Positions 1-8,608 of a stretch of DNA of 39,074 nt are shown here, in pieces (position 1 is the first letter of the stretch; each line of letters starts with the position of its first letter). Source of the DNA: Oscillospiraceae bacterium. Lineage in GTDB: Bacteria > Bacillota > Clostridia > Oscillospirales > Oscillospiraceae. The stretch lies in NCBI GenBank assembly GCA_021205095.1, contig JAJPYE010000048.1, forward strand, positions 1-39,074, read 5' to 3'. The notes beneath the pieces are model-generated. The model was not told the origin of the DNA. It ran no database searches and saw only the letters and a program-made list of their open reading frames with translations. A program made the translations under genes and the position numbers.

Positions 1-1
1 C

Positions 2-673
<672 letters not shown>

Positions 674-681
674 TTTACCTA

Positions 682-710
682 AGCCAGCCAAAGATATTCT
701 TTGGCTGGCT
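682..710 (+). other. Perfect 12-bp stem-loop between ilvC and ilvD
   Basis: AGCCAGCCAAAG (682-693) pairs exactly with CTTTGGCTGGCT (699-710) around a 5-base loop. No T-run follows, so it is not a standard intrinsic terminator. It lies just after the ilvC stop and 29 bases before the ilvD start. A role in protecting the ilvC 3' end or processing the transcript is inference. Confidence 0.7.
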
Positions 711-739
711 CTGCCTACATATTGCAAGGAGAAATAACC

Positions 740-2401
740 ATGCGTTCTGAACAAGTGAAAACCGGCGTGGAGCGGACGCCGAACCGGAGTCTGCTGTATG
801 CTTTGGGCTATACGGACGAGGAGCTGGAGCGGCCTTTGGTGGGCGTTGTCAGCTCCTATAACGAGATCGTCCCCGGCCATATGAATCTTGACAAAATCAC
901 CGAGGCGGTGAAGGCCGGGGTGCGGGCCGCCGGGGGTACGCCGGTGATGTTCCCCGCCATCGCCGTCTGCGACGGCATCGCCATGGGCCATGTGGGGATG
1001 AAATACTCCCTTGTGACCCGCGACCTGATCGCCGACTCCACGGAGGCCATGGCCGTGGCCCATCAGTTCGACGGCCTGGTGATGATTCCCAACTGCGACA
1101 AAAACGTTCCTGGCCTGCTGATGGCGGCGGCCCGGCTGAATATCCCCACCATCTTCGTCTCCGGCGGCCCCATGCTGGCGGGAAAGCTCCAGGATGGTCG
1201 CCGTACCTGCCTGTCCCATATGTTTGAGGCCGTGGGGGCTTATCACGCCGGGACGCTGGACGAGGCCGGGGTGGCGGAATACACGGAAAACGCCTGCCCC
1301 ACCTGCGGGAGCTGCTCCGGGATGTATACCGCAAACTCCATGAACTGCCTGACGGAGGCCATCGGCATGGCCCTGCGGGGCAACGGCACCATTCCCGCCG
1401 TGTATTCCGCCCGGCTCCGCCTTGCCAAGCACACCGGCATGAAGATCGTGGAGCTGATCGAAAAGGACATTAAGCCCCGCGACATTATGACCGCCGCCGC
1501 CTTCCACAACGCGGAGACCGTGGACATGGCCCTGGGCTGCTCCACCAACACCATGCTCCATCTGCCCGCCATTGCCCATGAGGCCGGGGTGGAGCTGGAT
1601 CTGCATATGGTTAACGACATCAGCGCCGTCACCCCGAACCTGTGCCATCTGGCCCCGGCGGGGGATACCTTCATGGAGGATCTGGACCAGGCCGGAGGCG
1701 TCTGGGCCGTTATGAAGGAGCTGACGAAGAAAAACCTTCTGGACACCTCCCTTCTCACCGTCACGGGCAAGACCGTGGGGGAGAACCTGGAGGGCGTGGA
1801 AAACCGGGACGAGAACCTGATCCGGCCCCTGGAAAAGCCCTATTCCCCCACCGGCGGTATCGCCGTGCTGTACGGAAACCTGGCCCCGGACGGCTGCGTG
1901 GTGAAGCAGAGCGCCGTGGCCCCGGAGATGATGACCCACCGCGGCCCCGCCCGCGTGTTCGACTCAGAGGAGGAGGCCATCGCCGTGATTTACGCCGGAG
2001 GCATCAAGCCCGGCGACGTGGTGGTCATCCGCTATGAAGGGCCGAAGGGCGGCCCCGGTATGCGGGAAATGCTGAACCCCACCTCCGCCATCTGCGGCAT
2101 GGGCCTGGGGGAGAGCGTGGCCCTGATCACCGACGGACGCTTTTCCGGGGCGACCCGCGGCGCGTCCATCGGCCACGTCAGCCCGGAGGCCGCCGCCGGA
2201 GGGCTGATCGCCCTGGTGCAGGAGGGGGACAGCATCGCCATCGACATCCCCGCCCACACCATCGCCCTGGAGGTGCCGGAGGAGGAGCTGGCCGCCCGGC
2301 GCGCCGCCTGGGTCTGCCCGGAGCCGAAGATCACCACCGGGTACCTGGCCCGGTACGCCAGGCAGGTGACATCCGCCGACAAGGGGGCCATACTCCAATG
2401 A
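740..2401 (+). CDS. ilvD: Dihydroxy-acid dehydratase
   Basis: An iron-sulfur enzyme that dehydrates dihydroxyisovalerate and dihydroxymethylvalerate to the 2-oxo acids, the step after IlvC. The 553-residue length fits the family. Cluster and active-site motifs are visible: [26 protein letters not shown] and [17 protein letters not shown], plus the C-terminal [23 protein letters not shown]-type segment (2128-2193) that marks IlvD/Edd proteins. The ATG at 740 is chosen because AAGGAG lies at 726-731 with an 8-base spacer. An in-frame upstream TTG at 701 would sit inside the hairpin. The last codons overlap the next gene by ATGA. The iron-sulfur cluster makes the enzyme oxygen-sensitive, in keeping with an anaerobe. 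Confidence 0.97.
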   Translation: MRSEQVKTGVERTPNRSLLYALGYTDEELERPLVGVVSSYNEIVPGHMNLDKITEAVKAGVRAAGGTPVMFPAIAVCDGIAMGHVGMKYSLVTRDLIADSTEAMAVAHQFDGLVMIPNCDKNVPGLLMAAARLNIPTIFVSGGPMLAGKLQDGRRTCLSHMFEAVGAYHAGTLDEAGVAEYTENACPTCGSCSGMYTANSMNCLTEAIGMALRGNGTIPAVYSARLRLAKHTGMKIVELIEKDIKPRDIMTAAAFHNAETVDMALGCSTNTMLHLPAIAHEAGVELDLHMVNDISAVTPNLCHLAPAGDTFMEDLDQAGGVWAVMKELTKKNLLDTSLLTVTGKTVGENLEGVENRDENLIRPLEKPYSPTGGIAVLYGNLAPDGCVVKQSAVAPEMMTHRGPARVFDSEEEAIAVIYAGGIKPGDVVVIRYEGPKGGPGMREMLNPTSAICGMGLGESVALITDGRFSGATRGASIGHVSPEAAAGGLIALVQEGDSIAIDIPAHTIALEVPEEELAARRAAWVCPEPKITTGYLARYARQVTSADKGAILQ

Positions 2402-3672
2402 GCGACGCGCAAACCATCTCTTCCGTCCTGGACAGGCTCATCCTGTTCCGTCCGGGGCGGGGGAGCCTGCTGGCCCAGGCGACCCGCGCCATGGAAAAGG
2501 GCCGTCCTGCCCAGGCGGCGGGCCTGATTCTCAGCGAGGCCGTCCGCTGCGGCTGGGAGGGGAACCTGTGGCACTGCTGCCTGGCCCAGGCATTGGCGGA
2601 GAGTGAAAACCCCTTCTCCCTGGCCTGGGAACGCCGTCCGGCCCAGCGGGACAGCCTGTGGGATATTGCGGCGGCGGATATGGAAGTCTTTTCCGGGCTT
2701 TTCGCCCAGCAGCCGCCTCTGCCCGCCCTGGGGGATTTCCACCACCGGGGGGAGCGCCCCCCCAAGGAGCTGGCGGGGCGCTGGGTGCAGACGCTGGCGG
2801 AAGCCCTGGCCGCCGCCTCCGGCGGGGAGGCCATGCTGGAGGTGCTGGCCCGGCACTATGAGACCAACGGGGTCGGCCCCCTGGGGCTGGGCCAGGTGTT
2901 TCGCCTCCGGGAGGAGAAGAGCGGCGTTTCCCTTCTGCCGGTGGAGGGACGGCGGCCCGTGCTGCTGTCGGAGCTGGTGGGCTACGAGGGCCAGAAGGCC
3001 CAGCTTCTGGAAAACACCAAAGCCTTCCTGTCCGGCCAGCGGGCCAACAACGTCCTGCTCTATGGGGACGCGGGGACGGGAAAATCCACCAGCGTCCAGG
3101 CCCTTGCCGGGGAGTATGCCGCCCAGGGCCTGCGGCTCATCGAGCTGTATAAGCACCAGTTCGGCCTGATCCCTCAGCTTCTGGCCCAGATCAAGGGCCG
3201 GAATTACCGCTTCATTCTGTTTCTGGACGACCTTTCCTTTGAGGAGAACGAGGTGCAGTATAAGCACCTGAAGGCCGTCATGGAGGGGGGCGGGGAGGCC
3301 GCCCCGGAAAACGTGCTGATATACGCCACCTCCAACCGGCGGCATCTCATCCGGGAGACCTGGAGCGACCGCAGCGACATGGAGCATCAGGGCGACGTTC
3401 ACCGCTCGGACACCATGGAGGAGAAGCTCTCCCTGGCGGGACGGTTCGGCCTGCAAATCTATTACCCCAACCCCACCTATGAGGAATACCACCGCATCGT
3501 GCAGACCCTGGCCGACCGAAACCGCTCCCTGTCCGATATGGCGGAGGACGAGCTTTGGACTGCCGCCAGCACCTGGCAGGTGCGCCACGGCAGCCGTTCT
3601 GGCCGCACCGCCCAGCAGTTTATCAACGACCTGCTGTGCCGCCGGTCAAATACCGAAACAGAGGAGGATTGA
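2398..3672 (+). CDS. DUF815-type AAA+ ATPase
   Basis: A 424-residue protein of the DUF815 (COG2607) AAA+ ATPase family, whose cellular role is not established. Residues 1-195 form a variable helical region. The ATPase part has Walker [10 protein letters not shown] near residues 224-232, Walker [11 protein letters not shown] near 273-282, and a sensor-like stretch [11 protein letters not shown] near 304-314. It ends with [10 protein letters not shown]. The start codon overlaps the ilvD stop as ATGA, implying translational coupling, and only three bases separate its stop from ilvA. That places an unrelated-looking ATPase inside a biosynthetic operon. A chaperone or remodelling role for a neighbouring enzyme is possible but only inferred from position. 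Confidence 0.85.
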   Translation: MSDAQTISSVLDRLILFRPGRGSLLAQATRAMEKGRPAQAAGLILSEAVRCGWEGNLWHCCLAQALAESENPFSLAWERRPAQRDSLWDIAAADMEVFSGLFAQQPPLPALGDFHHRGERPPKELAGRWVQTLAEALAAASGGEAMLEVLARHYETNGVGPLGLGQVFRLREEKSGVSLLPVEGRRPVLLSELVGYEGQKAQLLENTKAFLSGQRANNVLLYGDAGTGKSTSVQALAGEYAAQGLRLIELYKHQFGLIPQLLAQIKGRNYRFILFLDDLSFEENEVQYKHLKAVMEGGGEAAPENVLIYATSNRRHLIRETWSDRSDMEHQGDVHRSDTMEEKLSLAGRFGLQIYYPNPTYEEYHRIVQTLADRNRSLSDMAEDELWTAASTWQVRHGSRSGRTAQQFINDLLCRRSNTETEED

Positions 3673-3675
3673 GCC

Positions 3676-4890
3676 ATGCTGACCCTGGATAAGATATATC
3701 AGGCGGCCTTCACGCTGAAAAGCGTCGCGCGAAAGACCGACCTGCTTTACGCCCAGAACCTGAGCCACACGGCCCAGATATACTTAAAAACGGAAAACCT
3801 GCAGGTGACCGGCAGCTTCAAGCTCCGGGGCGCTTACAACAAAATATCGGCCCTGACCCCGGAGCAGCGGGAGGCGGGCATTATCGCCTGTTCCGCCGGA
3901 AACCACGCCCAGGGCGTAGCCCTGGCCGCCACGAAAATGGGGATAAAAAGCGTTGTCTGTATGCCGGACGGCGCGCCCATCAGCAAGGTGGAGGCCACCA
4001 AACGCCTGGGGGCGGAGGTGCGCCTGGTGAAGGGGGCCTATGACGACGCCTATGACTACGCCTGCCAGCTCCAGAAGGAGACGGGGGCCACCTTCATCCA
4101 CCCCTTTGACGATGAGCTGGTCATCGCCGGGCAGGGTACCATCGGCCTGGAAATTCTTGACCAGCTCCCGGACGTGGACGCGGTCATCGTGCCGGTGGGC
4201 GGCGGCGGACTGATCTCCGGCGTGGCCTGCGCCATCAAGAGCCTGAACCCCAAGGTGAAGGTCTACGGCGTCCAGGCCGCCAACGCTCCCAGCATGGCGG
4301 AGAGCCAGGTCCAGGGCCATATCATCACCCTGGACACGGTCTCCACCTTTGCCGACGGCATTGCCGTGAAGACGCCGGGAGAGACCACCTTCGCCATGAC
4401 CCGCGAATATGTGGACGACGTGGTGACGGTGTCCGAGGATGAGATCGCCGCCGCCATCCTGGCCCTGATCGAGCAGCAGAAGCTGATTGCGGAGGGGGCC
4501 GGAGCCGTCAGCGTGGCCGCCGCCATGTTCGACAAGCTGCCCATCCAGGGGCAGAAGGCGGTGTGCCTGGTCTCCGGCGGCAATATCGACGTGAACATCC
4601 TCTCCCGCGTCATCACCAGGGGCCTTGTCATGGGCGGGCGCAACAGCGTTTTGCAGATCGCCCTGGAGGACAAGCCCGGCCAGCTCGTGGGCGTGTCGGA
4701 AATCGTCTCCCGCTGCGGGGCCAACGTGGTCTCCGTCCACCACGAGCGCTCCGACGCCAATATGGCCATCTCCAGCTGCTTTTTGAAAATCGGCATGGAG
4801 ACCAGAGACTTCGCCCAGATCCAGACCATCAAGGACGAGCTGACCCGCGCCGGCTTCAAGATCATGGCGGATCGGATTCAGGAGACTTAA
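3676..4890 (+). CDS. ilvA: Threonine ammonia-lyase (threonine dehydratase) with one ACT domain
   Basis: A PLP enzyme that deaminates threonine to 2-oxobutyrate, the entry to isoleucine synthesis. The PLP lysine is Lys49 in TGSFKLRGAYNK. The phosphate-binding glycine loop VPVGGGGLISG is near residues 172-182. The C-terminal 75 residues form an ACT domain (IALEDKPGQLVGVSEIV), giving the 404-residue, single-ACT form found in many Firmicutes rather than the longer two-ACT E. coli IlvA. The ATG sits 3 bases after the DUF815 stop, with GAGGA at 3661-3665 upstream. The ilv gene context supports a biosynthetic role over the catabolic TdcB role, although sequence alone does not separate them cleanly. 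Confidence 0.92.
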   Translation: MLTLDKIYQAAFTLKSVARKTDLLYAQNLSHTAQIYLKTENLQVTGSFKLRGAYNKISALTPEQREAGIIACSAGNHAQGVALAATKMGIKSVVCMPDGAPISKVEATKRLGAEVRLVKGAYDDAYDYACQLQKETGATFIHPFDDELVIAGQGTIGLEILDQLPDVDAVIVPVGGGGLISGVACAIKSLNPKVKVYGVQAANAPSMAESQVQGHIITLDTVSTFADGIAVKTPGETTFAMTREYVDDVVTVSEDEIAAAILALIEQQKLIAEGAGAVSVAAAMFDKLPIQGQKAVCLVSGGNIDVNILSRVITRGLVMGGRNSVLQIALEDKPGQLVGVSEIVSRCGANVVSVHHERSDANMAISSCFLKIGMETRDFAQIQTIKDELTRAGFKIMADRIQET

Positions 4891-4901
4891 AAACCCGCCC
4901 C

Positions 4902-4930
4902 TTGACTTTTTGGCGGCGCTGTGATATTTT
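4902..4930 (+). promoter_or_regulatory. Sigma-A-type promoter for the MATE gene
   Basis: TTGACT (4902-4907), a 17-base spacer and TATTTT (4925-4930), preceded by TG in the extended -10 position. It lies in the 142-base gap after ilvA, about 100 bases before the MATE start. No convincing terminator precedes it, so read-through from ilvA is possible. Confidence 0.6.
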
Positions 4931-5032
4931 ATGTAGAGTCAAAATCGAACATATTTATGCCGTTTTCTCATTCCATCAGGCACAAAAGCAGGGAATGGGG
5001 AGGCGGCGTATTTTTTGTGGAAGGAGTCAACT

Positions 5033-6382
5033 ATGGAACAGAACAAAATGGCGGTGATGCCGGTCAGAAAGCTGCTGCTGACCATGTCCCTGCCGCTGAT
5101 GATGTCGCTGCTGGTGCAGAGCTGCTATAACATTGTGGACAGTATTTTTGTCTCCCGCCTGAGCGAGGAGGCCCTGACTGCCACCGGCCTTGTGTATTCG
5201 GTGCAGTTTCTCATGATCGCTGTGGCGGTGGGTACCAGCGTGGGCATGAACGCCCTGCTTTCCAAGCGGGTGGGGGAGAAGCGCTATGACGAGGCCTGCC
5301 ACGCGGCTACCACCGGCCTGTTTTTGATGGTGGGGACGGCGGTGATTTTCTCCCTGGCGGGGCTGCTGTTTTCCGGGGCGCTGGCCCGGAGCATGACGGA
5401 CGACCCGGATTTGCAGACCCTTTGCACCCAATATATGCGGGTGTGCGTGGTGTTCTGCTACGGCATATTTTTGCAGACCTATGGCCAGCGGCTTTTGCAG
5501 GCGGTGGGAGATACGGTGCTGAGCATGGTGTCCCTGATAGTGGGGGCCGTGGCCAATATCATCCTGGATCCCATTATGATATTCGGCCTGCTTGGCTGCC
5601 CCGCCCTGGGCGTTACCGGCGCGGCGGTGGCCACGGTCATCGGCCAGAGCCTTGGCGCGGTGGCGGCCCTGGTGCTGAACCGGCTGAAAAACCCGATCAT
5701 TCATGTGCGCCTGAAGGGCTATCGCTTCCGCTGGCGGGATGTGGCGGATATTTACCGGGTGGGTATGCCCACCATCGTAATGCAGGCCACCGGCAGCGTC
5801 ATGACCTTTGCCATGAACCAGATCCTGCTGACCGTGTCCTCCACGGCGGTGGCCTTCTTCGGGGTGTATTATAAGCTCCAGAGCTTTGTGATGATGCCCA
5901 TGAACGGCCTGGGCCAGGCGGCCATTCCCATCGCGGGGTATAACTATGGGGCCAAAAACGGTCAGCGGATTCGCGAGACCTGGCGGGTGCTCGTTCCTGC
6001 GGCGGTTCTTATCGCCCTGGTGGGAACAGTGCTGTTCCTGCTGCTGCCCGGCTTTTTGCTGAACCTGTTCGCCGCCGGGGAGGAGCTGCGGGCCATCGGC
6101 GTTCCCGCTTTGCGGATTATCGCCCTCACCTTCCCCTGCGCCGCCGTCACCATCGTCAGCGGCTATTTCGCCTCCGGCCTGGGAAACGGGGTGGTGAACA
6201 TGGCGGGGGGCGCCCTGCGCCAGCTCGTCCCTCTGCTGCCTCTGGCATGGCTGTTCACCGCGAATCTTGGAATCGGCTGCACCTGGTACGCTTTTTGGGT
6301 CTCCGAGGTTGCCGCCGTGGTATACAGCCTGCTGTCCGTCCGGCATGAGATGAAGAAAAAAGTGACGCCCCTCCTGTCCTGA
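5033..6382 (+). CDS. MATE family multidrug/metabolite exporter
   Basis: A 449-residue polytopic membrane protein of the MATE family, which uses Na+ or H+ gradients to export cationic or aromatic compounds. The N-terminus LTMSLPLMMSLLVQSCYNIVDSIFVSRL is the usual first-helix pattern (positions 5072-5155). About 12 hydrophobic segments arranged as two related halves can be followed, with GQSLGAVAAL before the middle loop and PMNGLGQAAIPIAGYNYGA at the start of the second half. ATG 5033 is preferred because AAGGAG at 5021-5026 is 6 bases away; an upstream in-frame TTG at 5015 would include the ribosome binding site. It is convergent with a TetR regulator. The substrate cannot be told from sequence. 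Confidence 0.92.
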   Translation: MEQNKMAVMPVRKLLLTMSLPLMMSLLVQSCYNIVDSIFVSRLSEEALTATGLVYSVQFLMIAVAVGTSVGMNALLSKRVGEKRYDEACHAATTGLFLMVGTAVIFSLAGLLFSGALARSMTDDPDLQTLCTQYMRVCVVFCYGIFLQTYGQRLLQAVGDTVLSMVSLIVGAVANIILDPIMIFGLLGCPALGVTGAAVATVIGQSLGAVAALVLNRLKNPIIHVRLKGYRFRWRDVADIYRVGMPTIVMQATGSVMTFAMNQILLTVSSTAVAFFGVYYKLQSFVMMPMNGLGQAAIPIAGYNYGAKNGQRIRETWRVLVPAAVLIALVGTVLFLLLPGFLLNLFAAGEELRAIGVPALRIIALTFPCAAVTIVSGYFASGLGNGVVNMAGGALRQLVPLLPLAWLFTANLGIGCTWYAFWVSEVAAVVYSLLSVRHEMKKKVTPLLS

Positions 6383-6416
6383 GGCAGGGGAGCGTCATAG
6401 AGTAGAAATGAATTTT

Positions 6417-6446
6417 CGCCCCGCCTCCCAATCGGGAGGCGGGGCG
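6417..6446. terminator. 13-bp perfect stem-loop between convergent MATE and TetR genes
   Basis: CGCCCCGCCTCCC (6417-6429) pairs with GGGAGGCGGGGCG (6434-6446) around a 4-base loop. Its position between two stop codons fits a bidirectional terminator. Neither side has a real U-run (the flanks give AGGCTTG on plus and AAAATTC on minus), so termination efficiency is uncertain. Confidence 0.5.
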
Positions 6447-6453
6447 AGGCTTG

Positions 6454-7038
6454 TTACAAGGCTGTGTCCCCTTTGGCGCGGCTCTGGCGCAGGCGCTCCA
6501 GGGCGTGCAACATACTCTCGACATTGACGAGGGACGTAAGTTGTTTGACAAGAATCTGGGGATCTGTCGCCATGCCCTTTTGTATCCAGGCCAGAAGGAT
6601 GCCCGCGCTGGCGTAGGTATAGAAGTCCAGAATGAAAGCTTTGTCCTCCGGCGTGGCCTCCAAGTCGGGGGCCTGTTCGGTAAGGTACCGTTCCAAAACG
6701 CTGAGTATCATCTTGTTGAGGTAATGCTCTACGTCCTCCTGGCGCGTGGAACGCAGAAGATTTGTCAGCTCCTGCTTGTTCTCCTGAAGCGTGCGGAGAA
6801 TGGCCAAAAAGGTCTGTTCGCCGGAGTTGTCGTTTTTGCACGTTTCAAGCACCTGGGCGGCGTTGTCGTTCAGCGTCCACTCAATCAGATCGTAGAGATC
6901 CTTGAAGTGGTAATAAAAGGTCATCCGGCTGACACCGCAGTCCTGGGCGATGTCCGTGACGGTGATTTTACTCAGTGGCTTCTGGCGCAACATTTTCCGC
7001 AGAGATGCGGACATGGCTTTTTTTGTGGTCTGTGACAA
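6454..7038 (-). CDS. TetR/AcrR family transcriptional regulator
   Basis: A 194-residue one-component regulator. The N-terminal helix-turn-helix is clear: LSKITVTDIAQDCGVSRMTF followed by YYHFKDLYDLIEW, ending near residue 55. The C-terminal ligand/dimerisation part is helical and resembles the TetR_C_8 / DhaS-like group. The start is a TTG at 7038-7036 with GGAGG about 8 bases upstream; no in-frame ATG gives a full HTH domain. It lies 67 bases downstream of the XRE gene on the same strand and may share its promoter. It converges on the MATE gene. TetR proteins often control exporters, but no operator before the MATE gene was recognised, so that link is inference. Confidence 0.88.
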   Translation of the reverse strand: MSQTTKKAMSASLRKMLRQKPLSKITVTDIAQDCGVSRMTFYYHFKDLYDLIEWTLNDNAAQVLETCKNDNSGEQTFLAILRTLQENKQELTNLLRSTRQEDVEHYLNKMILSVLERYLTEQAPDLEATPEDKAFILDFYTYASAGILLAWIQKGMATDPQILVKQLTSLVNVESMLHALERLRQSRAKGDTAL

Positions 7039-7077
7039 TGGTATATCCTCCCTGCCGCAGCGCGGGCTGCGGGTTCC

Positions 7078-7103
7078 CCGTTCGATCTGTTTTCAGCGAA
7101 CGG
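7078..7103. other. Small inverted repeat between XRE and TetR genes
   Basis: CCGTTCG (7078-7084) pairs with CGAACGG (7097-7103) across 12 bases, just after the XRE stop codon. It has no U-run. It could be a weak attenuator between the two regulators or a TetR autoregulatory site; the sequence does not decide. Confidence 0.35.
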
Positions 7104-7105
7104 CG

Positions 7106-7351
7106 TTAAAAATAGAATAAGTCCTCAAATTTGGTGTTCAGCGTTATGCACAGGATGAAGGCCAGCCTTGCCGTGGGGCTGAAATGGCCGGTCTCAATGG
7201 CGCTGATGGTGTTGCGGGAAACTCCGGCCATCCGGGCCAGATCCGCCTGGGAAAGATTTAGACTGACCCTGGCCTCTTTCAGGCGATTCTTTAAAACCAG
7301 CTTTTCCTCGTCTGACACCAGCTTTTTCATGTCCAATCGCTCCAGATCCAT
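7106..7351 (-). CDS. XRE family helix-turn-helix regulator
   Basis: An 81-residue protein made almost entirely of a Cro/CI-type DNA-binding domain: KNRLKEARVSLNLSQADLAR, then MAGVSRNTISAIETGHFSPT, then the short helix ending KFEDLFYF. This compact form matches stand-alone YgzD/HipB-like regulators in Firmicutes that bind DNA as dimers. ATG 7351 is chosen because AGGAGG lies 5 bases upstream; the internal ATG at codon 8 lacks a site at proper distance. Two nearly identical CAAG-N4-CTTG dyads flank its own promoter, which points to autorepression. The TetR gene is probably co-transcribed. Other targets are unknown. Confidence 0.88.
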   Translation of the reverse strand: MDLERLDMKKLVSDEEKLVLKNRLKEARVSLNLSQADLARMAGVSRNTISAIETGHFSPTARLAFILCITLNTKFEDLFYF

Positions 7352-7367
7352 GGGGATCCTCCTGTTG

Positions 7368-7424
7368 TGACAAGTTTTCTTTGCAAAACTGACTTCATTG
7401 TACCATTGCCAAGAAAACTTGTCA
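7368..7424. promoter_or_regulatory. Paired operator sites around the XRE promoter
   Basis: A 14-base sequence TGACAAGTTTTCTT (7368-7381) recurs as its exact reverse complement at 7411-7424, 29 bases apart. Each copy is itself a CAAG-N4-CTTG dyad (the first has one mismatch). One site overlaps the -35 box and the other lies between the start point and the ribosome binding site, as expected for an autorepressed regulator. That the XRE protein binds here is inference. Confidence 0.7.
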
Positions 7425-7425
7425 A
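7397..7425 (-). promoter_or_regulatory. Sigma-A promoter of the XRE gene
   Basis: Read on the minus strand: TTGACA (7425-7420), a 17-base spacer, TACAAT (7402-7397). Start of transcription is expected near 7390, about 40 bases before the XRE ATG. Confidence 0.82.
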
Positions 7426-7535
7426 TGAAACCTGTTTATCCTGCGTTATGTTATTTTCGACAAGATTCTTCTATTCTATAGACTCTGAGAGAGCCCGAAG
7501 GATTTCGATTTGCGTCTGCTTATACGGGGCGGCGG

Positions 7536-7564
7536 TTGCAATTTCGGGGGCGATATGGTATTAT
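7536..7564 (+). promoter_or_regulatory. Sigma-A promoter for the folT-ruvX-DUF1015 unit
   Basis: TTGCAA (7536-7541), 17-base spacer, TATTAT (7559-7564). The expected start near 7571 is directly upstream of the riboswitch aptamer. Confidence 0.8.
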
Positions 7565-7574
7565 CTTCCTATCA

Positions 7575-7672
7575 CAGAGTAGGGCCGGGCGCGTGAAGTG
7601 CCGGGGGAATGGGAAGTTGACCCCCGGACGAATGGCGTTTGCCAGCGGTGTCCGGCCCGCATCCGCTGGAGG
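7575..7672 (+). ncRNA. Tetrahydrofolate (THF-I) riboswitch
   Basis: The conserved THF-I elements appear in order: AGAGTAG (7576-7582), GCGTGAAGTG (7591-7600), GAATGGGAAGTTG (7607-7619), ACGAA (7628-7632), GCGGTG (7645-7650) and GCATCCGCT (7659-7667). Helices are P2 GGGCCGG/CCGGCCC (7582-7588 with 7652-7658), P3 CCGGGGG/CCCCCGG (7601-7607 with 7621-7627), P4 TGGC/GCCA (7633-7636 with 7641-7644), and a short P1 CAG/CTG (7575-7577 with 7666-7668). The ribosome binding site GGAGG (7668-7672) adjoins P1, so folate binding should block translation initiation of the folate transporter. Family behaviour is established; ligand binding here is inferred. Confidence 0.9.
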
Positions 7673-7679
7673 TATACAA

Positions 7680-8204
7680 ATGCATAAAAACGCAAACCGC
7701 CTTGTGGCAGACGGGCTGTGCGCCGCCCTGTACGTGGTGCTGGCTTCCTACCTGAGCCTGAGTCTGGGGCCGATGAAGCTCTCCCTGGACGGGCTGCCCA
7801 TCCTGCTGGGAGCCATGCTGTTCGGCCCGGTGGACGGGCTGGTCATCGGCTTGGTGGGGAATCTTTTGAGCCAGCTTCTCGGCCCCTATGGGGTTTCCGC
7901 CACCACGCCCCTGTGGATGCTGCCCCCGGCTATGCTGGGTCTGCTCACCGGGCTGTATGCAAAACGCCGGGGGCGGGAGCAGAGCGCCCTGCGGCTTTTT
8001 TTGCCCATGCTGCTGCTTTTGGCGGCGGACACCACCCTGACCACCGGGGTCATGTGGGCGGACTGCCAGGTGTATCATTACGCCTTCGCTACCTACGCCC
8101 CCTATATCGTCTGGCGCTATGTGGCGGACGGGATAAAGGCGGTGGTATACGCCCTGGTGCTGCCGCCGCTGCTCAGGGCGCTGAGAAGGGAGGGCCGGAC
8201 ATGA
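7680..8204 (+). CDS. folT: ECF transporter S component, folate type
   Basis: A 174-residue membrane protein with five to six hydrophobic segments. It is the substrate-binding S component that works with a shared EcfA/EcfA'/EcfT energising module encoded elsewhere. LSLDGLPILLGAMLFGPVDG followed by LVIGLVGNLLSQLLGPYG (7784-7885) is the characteristic S-component core, and ALYVVLASYLSL is the first helix. Folate is assigned because a THF-I riboswitch lies directly upstream. ATG 7680 has GGAGG at 7668-7672 with a 7-base spacer; upstream in-frame codons lie inside the riboswitch. The stop overlaps ruvX as ATGA, so the three genes are translated as a coupled unit. Confidence 0.87.
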   Translation: MHKNANRLVADGLCAALYVVLASYLSLSLGPMKLSLDGLPILLGAMLFGPVDGLVIGLVGNLLSQLLGPYGVSATTPLWMLPPAMLGLLTGLYAKRRGREQSALRLFLPMLLLLAADTTLTTGVMWADCQVYHYAFATYAPYIVWRYVADGIKAVVYALVLPPLLRALRREGRT

Positions 8205-8608
8205 GAGTGATGGCCATTGATTATGGGGACGCCCGGACGGGGATCGCGGTCTCCGACCCCCTGGGGATGCTGGCGGGGGAGACCTTCGTCATCACCCAGT
8301 GGGACGCCCAGGCCCTGGCGGAGACCATTTTGCAGGAGGCCAGAGCCAGAGAGGTGGGAACCCTGGTGCTGGGCCTGCCGAAGAATATGGACGGCACGGA
8401 AGGCCCCAGAGCGGAAAAGGCCAGGGCCTTCGGGGCCATGCTGGCCCAGGGGGGCATCCCTCTGGTGTTCTGGGACGAGCGGCGTACCACTGTGGACGCC
8501 CATCGGATTCTCCACGCCAACGGCAAGCGGGAGAAAAAACACAAGGCCACCGTGGACGCCGTGGCCGCCGCGTTAATATTAGAAGCCTATTTAGGGAGTG
8601 TGCAGTGA
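8201..8608 (+). CDS. ruvX: Putative Holliday junction resolvase / pre-16S rRNA nuclease, YqgF family
   Basis: A 135-residue RNase H-fold nuclease. The family is tied to 16S rRNA 5' maturation and possibly to Holliday junction resolution. The first strand VMAIDYGDARTGIAVSDPLG holds the first catalytic Asp. VLGLPKNMDGTEGPRAEKA is the conserved central motif, FWDERRTTVDA carries the catalytic Glu, and KKHKATVDAVAAALIL holds the last Asp. Length is typical. The ATG overlaps the folT stop (ATGA at 8201-8204), and the TGA overlaps the next ATG by one base. The pairing with a folate transporter looks like chance operon membership, not a shared pathway. Confidence 0.93.
   Translation: MRVMAIDYGDARTGIAVSDPLGMLAGETFVITQWDAQALAETILQEARAREVGTLVLGLPKNMDGTEGPRAEKARAFGAMLAQGGIPLVFWDERRTTVDAHRILHANGKREKKHKATVDAVAAALILEAYLGSVQ

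Noticed and set aside
5015-5032. Earlier TTG start for the MATE protein
   Set aside because: It would place the ribosome binding site AAGGAG (5021-5026) inside the coding sequence; ATG 5033 has ideal spacing.
7367-7582. 71-codon open frame upstream of the riboswitch
   Set aside because: It starts inside the XRE operator, has no ribosome binding site and ends within the riboswitch; the promoter at 7536 explains the region better.
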